DNA of 7,127 bases from Thermaerobacter marianensis (GTDB lineage: Bacteria; Bacillota; Sulfobacillia; DYIH01; DYIG01), in the NCBI GenBank assembly GCA_020723725.1, contig DYIG01000079.1, positions 1-7,127 on the forward strand, given 5' to 3'. The notes under the pieces are model-generated. The model saw only the letters and a list, made by a program, of their open reading frames with translations, was not told where the DNA came from and ran no database searches. Positions 6,117-7,127 of this stretch are shown in pieces. Made by a program: the position numbers and the translations under genes. Positions within the stretch are counted from its first letter, which is position 1. Every line of letters begins with the position of its first letter.

Positions 6117-6848
6117 TCATGGGGCACCTGGCCTGGACTCACCGGGCACGTTCGGGGTTGATGGGCTGGCTGCCCGACCGCCGGATACGGCGTCGACTAT
6201 CATGGCTATTTCATTGATACGCCTATCGATCGGTACCCTGCTTCTCATATCCCTGGCAACTGTATCTATACGGCGTATAAGGACCGGGTCGGTTGTAATA
6301 TAAACCCGCACGACTTCCGGCACCTTTTGGCGAACCTGCTCCTCAAGCCCGCGCTCCAGCCTTTTAACGCTGCCCGGCCGCGGGTTGTAGGTCCCCGGAG
6401 TGGTTACCGGTGGGGTGGTGGAAGTCGGTGGTGTCACCGTTCCCGGGACACCTGGCCGGGCTGCGGTTCCCGGCGGGGGTGTCGGCATGGTCCTGTTGGT
6501 GTTGTCCCTTCGTGTACCGTTTCTCAGGCCCGGTGTGGCAGGCCCCGGGGCTGTTTTGGTATCTGGATCGCCCATTCCCACCACCGCGATATTACCTACG
6601 ACAACCGCTTGCATCTGTTTAGAATTCTTGTAACGCGCGTCTTTCTTTATAACCCGGACCACCTCGTCGCCGGGGTTATTTACCGTGGTTTTGGCTCCGG
6701 CGGTGCCGGTTGTGTCTCCGCCCGGCCTGCCGGGTGCAGGGTTGGGGGCCGGTTTCTTTGCAGGGCTGCTGCACCCTCCGACCAGCGTCGCCACCAAGGC
6801 CAGGATCACCAAACGGGCCATTGATTTATTGATCATGTAACGGTGCAA
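6117..6848 (-). CDS. YhcN/YlaJ-like sporulation lipoprotein with a Pro/Thr-rich insert
   Basis: The predicted lipoprotein has 243 residues. A lipoprotein signal peptide (about 1-25, ARLVILALVATLVGGC) ends at the lipobox, with Cys26 to be lipidated, followed by a Pro/Gly-rich spacer to about 60. The first conserved half is at 61-92 (DEVVRVIKKD ... AVVVGNIAVVGM). The second is at about 163-222 (LEEQVRQKVPEVVRVYITTDPVLIRRIDTVARDM, then PIDRRINEIAMIVDAV). Together they resemble YhcN/YlaJ proteins, spore-associated lipoproteins of unclear function in Bacillus and clostridia. Between the halves, residues 97-158 are a low-complexity Pro/Thr/Gly/Arg stretch (for example TVTPPTSTTPPVTTPGT) that seems long for the family. 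The start is probably TTG at 6848, chosen by ribosome-binding site spacing; ATG at 6836 is the alternative. No sporulation-sigma promoter is convincing. Confidence 0.83.
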   Translation of the reverse strand: MHRYMINKSMARLVILALVATLVGGCSSPAKKPAPNPAPGRPGGDTTGTAGAKTTVNNPGDEVVRVIKKDARYKNSKQMQAVVVGNIAVVGMGDPDTKTAPGPATPGLRNGTRRDNTNRTMPTPPPGTAARPGVPGTVTPPTSTTPPVTTPGTYNPRPGSVKRLERGLEEQVRQKVPEVVRVYITTDPVLIRRIDTVARDMRSRVPIDRRINEIAMIVDAVSGGRAASPSTPNVPGESRPGAP

Positions 6849-6853
6849 AATAT

Positions 6854-6862
6854 TTCCCCCTT
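6854..6862 (-). promoter_or_regulatory. Ribosome-binding site deciding a TTG start
   Basis: The complement reads AAGGGGGAA. Its G5 core ends 7 nt before the TTG at 6848 but 19 nt before the ATG at 6836. Spacing therefore favours the TTG start of the lipoprotein gene. Confidence 0.6.
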
Positions 6863-6902
6863 AAACTGAGAAAATTTTTGATTGATTTTTGGGTTCATCG
6901 TC

Positions 6903-6931
6903 TTTATGCTGTTTAGGCCGACTGGTAATAT
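6903..6931 (+). promoter_or_regulatory. Possible promoter for selC
   Basis: An extended -10, TGGTAATAT (6923-6931), stands 17 nt downstream of a weak -35, TTTATG (6903-6908). It points towards the tRNA-Sec gene and would start a transcript near 6938, with a leader of about 97 nt before selC. It is the best + strand match in the gap. Confidence 0.42.
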
Positions 6932-6970
6932 GTATGGAAAGCAGTGGGAACGACCGCAAATGGCGTGGTG

Positions 6971-6986
6971 AAAAAACTAAAAAACT
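6971..6986. repeat. Perfect 8-nt tandem repeat, AAAAAACT x2
   Basis: AAAAAACT is repeated back to back at 6971-6978 and 6979-6986, in the gap between the lipoprotein gene and selC. On the minus strand it gives two T6 runs. It may be slippage-derived or part of a regulatory tract. Confidence 0.5.
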
Positions 6987-6993
6987 CATGTTA

Positions 6994-7031
6994 CGAGGCC
7001 CGGTCAAAAAGCCTTTTTTCACCTAGCCTCG
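6994..7031 (+). other. Hairpin immediately upstream of selC
   Basis: CGAGGC (6994-6999) is perfectly complementary to GCCTCG (7026-7031). Inside, GGT (7002-7004) pairs with ACC (7021-7023), and AAAAA (7006-7010) pairs with TTTTT (7014-7018) around a GCC loop. The structure ends 3 nt before the tRNA. An alternative shorter stem, AGGC (6996-6999) with GCCT (7011-7014), is followed directly by T's to 7019 and looks like a weak terminator. The two folds share bases and exclude each other. Confidence 0.5.
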
Positions 7032-7034
7032 AAT

Positions 7035-7127
7035 GGGGGCGGATGGTGACTGGTGTCGTCCACGGTCTTCAAAACCGCTGGGGGACGCGCTGCGGCCCTG
7101 GTGGGTTCGATTCCCACACGCTCCCGC
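7035..7127 (+). tRNA. selC: tRNA-Sec (anticodon UCA), 3' end cut by the window edge
   Basis: This tRNA is charged with serine, converted to selenocysteine by SelA, and delivered by SelB to recoded UGA codons. The acceptor stem pairs GGGGGCG (7035-7041) with CGCTCCC (7119-7125, one G-U); the eighth pair would be a G-A mismatch. A 6-bp D stem (GGTGAC/GTCGTC, 7045-7060) with a 4-nt TGGT loop is diagnostic of tRNA-Sec. The anticodon loop CTTCAAA (7067-7073) carries TCA at 7069-7071 on a CGGT/ACCG stem with an A-C mismatch below it. A long variable arm (about 7079-7100, with CGC/GCG and GGG/CCC pairings) and a T arm GTGGG-TTCGATT-CCCAC (7101-7117) follow. The discriminator is G (7126), as usual for Sec, and the next C begins an encoded CCA. 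Only the last CA lies outside. SelA and SelB genes may lie downstream. Confidence 0.95.

Noticed and set aside
6092..6180. CIRCE or other heat-shock operator before hsp20
   Set aside because: No TTAGCACTC-type inverted repeat and no -35/-10 pair is present upstream of the hsp20 ribosome-binding site.
6327..6824. 165-codon + strand ORF opposite the lipoprotein gene
   Set aside because: It is antisense to the Pro/Thr-rich coding region. The lipobox, ribosome-binding site and conserved halves support the minus strand.
1..7127. Mobile elements, CRISPR arrays or a novel defence cluster
   Set aside because: No transposase, integrase, regularly spaced repeats or defence-type domains are present. 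selC is a common integration site, but the window ends at the tRNA so nothing can be said about what follows.

Overview
The window looks like chromosomal DNA of an anaerobic, spore-forming Firmicute of the Pelotomaculum/Desulfotomaculum/Moorella kind. This is inferred from gene content and not from a database match. The pointers are a class II (B12-dependent) ribonucleotide reductase, a YhcN/YlaJ-type sporulation lipoprotein, a selenocysteine tRNA, strong Shine-Dalgarno sequences with GTG and TTG starts, and GC-rich coding DNA with AT-rich intergenic gaps. It reads mostly as ordinary core genome. I see no insertion sequence, phage gene or CRISPR array.

Layout. Positions 1-979 hold the 3' end of nrdJ on the + strand. 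It is split over two frames by an apparent +1 frameshift between 581 and 642. A hairpin at 1015-1047 follows, then about 300 nt of AT-rich non-coding DNA. A universal-stress-protein gene (1342-1785, -) is transcribed away from a secreted GH26-type glycoside hydrolase gene (1917-3449, +); their putative promoters overlap at about 1802-1836. A near-consensus sigma-A promoter at 3464-3492 precedes proB-proA (3528-5641, +), which overlap by ATGA and encode the first two committed steps of proline synthesis. proA converges with an hsp20 gene (5645-6091, -) with only 3 nt between the stop codons. hsp20 lies 25 nt downstream of a YhcN/YlaJ-like lipoprotein gene (6117-6848, -) and is probably cotranscribed with it. 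The right edge (7035-7127, +) is selC, tRNA-Sec with a UCA anticodon, complete except for the last two bases of CCA. A possible promoter, a tandem A-rich repeat and a hairpin lie just upstream of it.

How the genes relate. proBA is the only clear metabolic operon. UspA, Hsp20 and the YhcN-like lipoprotein fit stress and sporulation physiology. NrdJ supplies deoxynucleotides independently of oxygen. selC implies that selenoproteins are made, and that selA/selB may lie beyond the right edge. The points most worth a second look are the nrdJ frameshift, the two-domain architecture of the GH26 protein, the structured selC leader, and the operator-like dyad over the proBA -35 element. I found no convincing new multi-gene system.
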